From Microbacter sp. GSS18 (GTDB lineage Bacteria > Actinomycetota > Actinomycetes > Actinomycetales > Microbacteriaceae): DNA of 64,000 nucleotides. The stretch spans positions 434,001 through 498,000 of the forward strand of contig CP119753.1 in the NCBI GenBank assembly GCA_029319145.1, in the 5' to 3' direction. Made by a program: the position numbers and the translations under genes. Position 1 is the first letter of the stretch, and every line of letters starts with the position of its first letter. Under the pieces are notes generated by a model. It had not been told where the DNA came from and did not search any database. It worked only from the letters and a program-made list of their open reading frames with translations. This document shows positions 62,854 through 64,000 of this stretch, one piece after another.

Positions 62854-63711
62854 GTGGCCGGCGGGGCCTGGCGGTTCGATGCGATCGGCGTGCCGTGGTC
62901 GATCGACACGGCGGTCCCGCTGACGGCCGATGACCGCGCGCGCGTCACGACGCTCGTGACGGACTTCGATCGCGCATGGTCGCGGTTCCGCGAGGATTCG
63001 GCCGTGTCGGCGCTGGCCCGCGGCGCGGCCGGGGTCCCCGCGCCCCGCGACGCCGAAGCGATGCTCGCCGCGTACGCCGAACTCGGTGCCGCGACCCACG
63101 GCGCGGTGGACCCGCTCGTGGGGGAGTCGCTCGAGTCGCGCGGATACGACCGATCCCTCTCCCTCGTCGATCGCGGCGCGCGCGCCGCGCCCCCGCAGGC
63201 CTCGGTCCGGATCGTCGGCGGAATGCTCGAGGTCGATCCGCCCGCGCTGATCGACGTCGGCGCGCTCGGCAAGGGGCGCCTGGTCGATCTCGTGCTCGCG
63301 GCACTCCCGCCCGAGCGGGGCGCCGCGACCGTCGACGCCAGCGGCGACATCGCGGTGCGCGGCGGCTCCGAGCGGATCGGACTGGAGCACCCGTACGATC
63401 CGCGCCGCGCGATCGGGGTGTGGACGGTGACGGATGCCGCGCTGTGCGCATCGGCGGTCAACCGGCGTGCGTGGGGCGCGGGGCTGCACCACGTCCTCGA
63501 TGCGCGCACGGGGGAGCCGGTGCGGACGATCGCGGCGACGTGGGCCTTGGCGCCGGACGCCATGCATGCCGACGCGGCGGCCACGGCGCTGTTCTTCGAC
63601 GGCGGCCCCGGCCTGGCGGCCCGCTGGGGTGTCGCGTGGGTGCGCATGCTGACCGACGGGCGCGTCGAGTGGTCGCCCGGCTGCGATGCCGAGCTGTTCA
63701 CGGCGCGATAG
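62854..63711 (+). CDS. apbE: FAD:protein FMN transferase (ApbE)
   Basis: A 285-aa flavin transferase that moves FMN from FAD to Ser/Thr of a target protein. VDPLVGESLESRGYDRSL, the conserved IDVGALGKGRLVDLVLAALP, the loop ATVDASGDIAVRG, and MHADAAATALFF with metal-binding residues are all family motifs. Without a visible signal peptide it looks cytoplasmic or non-classically placed, unlike lipoprotein ApbE of Gram-negatives. The GTG at 62854 lies 3 bases after the lipoprotein stop. Confidence 0.92.
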   Translation: MAGGAWRFDAIGVPWSIDTAVPLTADDRARVTTLVTDFDRAWSRFREDSAVSALARGAAGVPAPRDAEAMLAAYAELGAATHGAVDPLVGESLESRGYDRSLSLVDRGARAAPPQASVRIVGGMLEVDPPALIDVGALGKGRLVDLVLAALPPERGAATVDASGDIAVRGGSERIGLEHPYDPRRAIGVWTVTDAALCASAVNRRAWGAGLHHVLDARTGEPVRTIAATWALAPDAMHADAAATALFFDGGPGLAARWGVAWVRMLTDGRVEWSPGCDAELFTAR

Positions 63712-63714
63712 CGT
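63709..63714 (+). promoter_or_regulatory. -10 box of leaderless promoter before the leader ORF
   Basis: TAGCGT, 6 bases before GTG at 63721; overlaps the apbE stop codon (63709-63711). Confidence 0.5.
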
Positions 63715-63720
63715 GGACGG

Positions 63721-63762
63721 GTGACCGCTGCCCTCGCCCTCGCCCCGGAGTACGCGTGCTGA
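63721..63762 (+). CDS. Putative 13-aa leaderless leader peptide
   Basis: An ORF reading VTAALALAPEYAC from GTG at 63721 to TGA at 63762. The GTG sits exactly 6 bases after a TAGCGT box, so it would be the first codon of the transcript. Its end overlaps the GTG (63756) of the RnfD/NqrB-like gene by 7 bases and contains that gene's ribosome site, GGAG at 63747-63750. Translational coupling or a sensing leader peptide would fit; not proven. Confidence 0.4.
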   Translation: MTAALALAPEYAC

Positions 63763-64000
63763 GTTCGCTGACGGCCGCCTGGACCCGCGTGTTCGGCCTG
63801 CTCGGCCGCGTGTCGATGTACCGGCTCGTCTTCCTGTCGCTGACATCGCTCACCGTCATCGCGTTCGTGCTGTCGCTGTTCGATCTGGTGGCCCCCGGCC
63901 CCCTCGAGCTCGTCGCGACCGCCGCGGTCCTCGCGGCGGTGTGCGTCGCCGTGGACGTCGCGGCGCACCGCGTCCTGCACCTGAACCTGCACATCGAGTC
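63756..64000 (+). CDS. RnfD/NqrB-like membrane oxidoreductase, partial (5' end)
   Basis: Only the first 81 codons are in the window. The sequence has an amphipathic N-terminus (VLSSLTAAWTRVFGLLGRVSMYRLVFLSL) and hydrophobic helices at about 25-45 and 50-68, ending LHLNLHIES at the edge. The opening resembles actinobacterial RnfD/NqrB-type membrane flavoproteins that sit beside FMN_bind lipoproteins and ApbE, but this is a partial sequence and the call depends on context. GTG at 63756 has GGAG 5 bases upstream. Confidence 0.65.
   Translation, partial: MLSSLTAAWTRVFGLLGRVSMYRLVFLSLTSLTVIAFVLSLFDLVAPGPLELVATAAVLAAVCVAVDVAAHRVLHLNLHIE

Overview
The window is GC-rich (about 70%), densely coded chromosomal DNA from an actinobacterium. 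Microbacteriaceae, most likely Microbacterium or a close relative, fits best. The reasons are GTG starts, many leaderless transcripts (a TAnnnT box about 6 bases before the start codon), a coproporphyrin-dependent heme gene cluster with ChdC/HemQ, a LigB-type DNA ligase and protein O-mannosyltransferase. I see no phage genes, insertion sequences, integrases or CRISPR arrays, and no gap over 300 bases.

Layout. 0.04-9.7 kb: a hypothetical protein, a DoxX-like protein, an rRNA methyltransferase, a DUF3817-type membrane protein, an NhaA-DsbA fusion antiporter, a three-part kinase/M23/aminotransferase protein, an ATP-dependent DNA ligase and a sirtuin. 9.7-17.7 kb: two tandem paralogous xylose/ribose-type ABC sugar transporter operons, each ordered binding protein, ATPase, permease; the upstream one is led by a ROK regulator. 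17.7-29.1 kb: a NYN-domain protein, a Gfo/Idh oxidoreductase, an M20 peptidase, MetY, a rhodanese, a quinone-type oxidoreductase, HrpA and an aldo/keto reductase. 29.1-36.7 kb: heme biosynthesis, hemA facing hemE-hemY-chdC-hemC-hemB-hemL, with hemD not present. 36.7-48.9 kb: O-mannosyltransferase, RsmI, MetG, a pair of 53-bp inverted-repeat elements, TatD, RsmA, a phosphoesterase, a Stealth-type sugar phosphotransferase, an aldo/keto reductase, IspE and an Eis-like acetyltransferase. 48.9-52.3 kb: a four-gene osmoprotectant ABC importer ending in a strong hairpin. 52.3-54.5 kb: a persulfide-response operon (CoA-disulfide reductase-rhodanese, CstR-like repressor, 38-residue cysteine-rich protein) with two CsoR-type operators. 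54.5-64 kb: ABC-F ATPase, MarR regulator, tRNA-Gln abutting glmU, prs, a Ca2+-type P-ATPase, and a covalent-flavin module (FMN-binding lipoprotein, ApbE, and an RnfD/NqrB-like membrane protein cut by the window edge and preceded by a 13-codon leaderless leader ORF).

How they work together. The ABC operons import pentose-type sugars and compatible solutes. The hem cluster makes heme from glutamyl-tRNA, apart from the missing HemD and ferrochelatase steps. The CstR-like operon probably detoxifies reactive sulfur. The flavin module probably moves electrons across the membrane to an exported flavoprotein. The most promising candidates for a closer look are the CstR-like operon with its tiny cysteine-rich protein, the tRNA-Gln/glmU junction, the leaderless leader ORF at 63.7 kb, the kinase/lyase fusion, and the paired 53-bp repeats.
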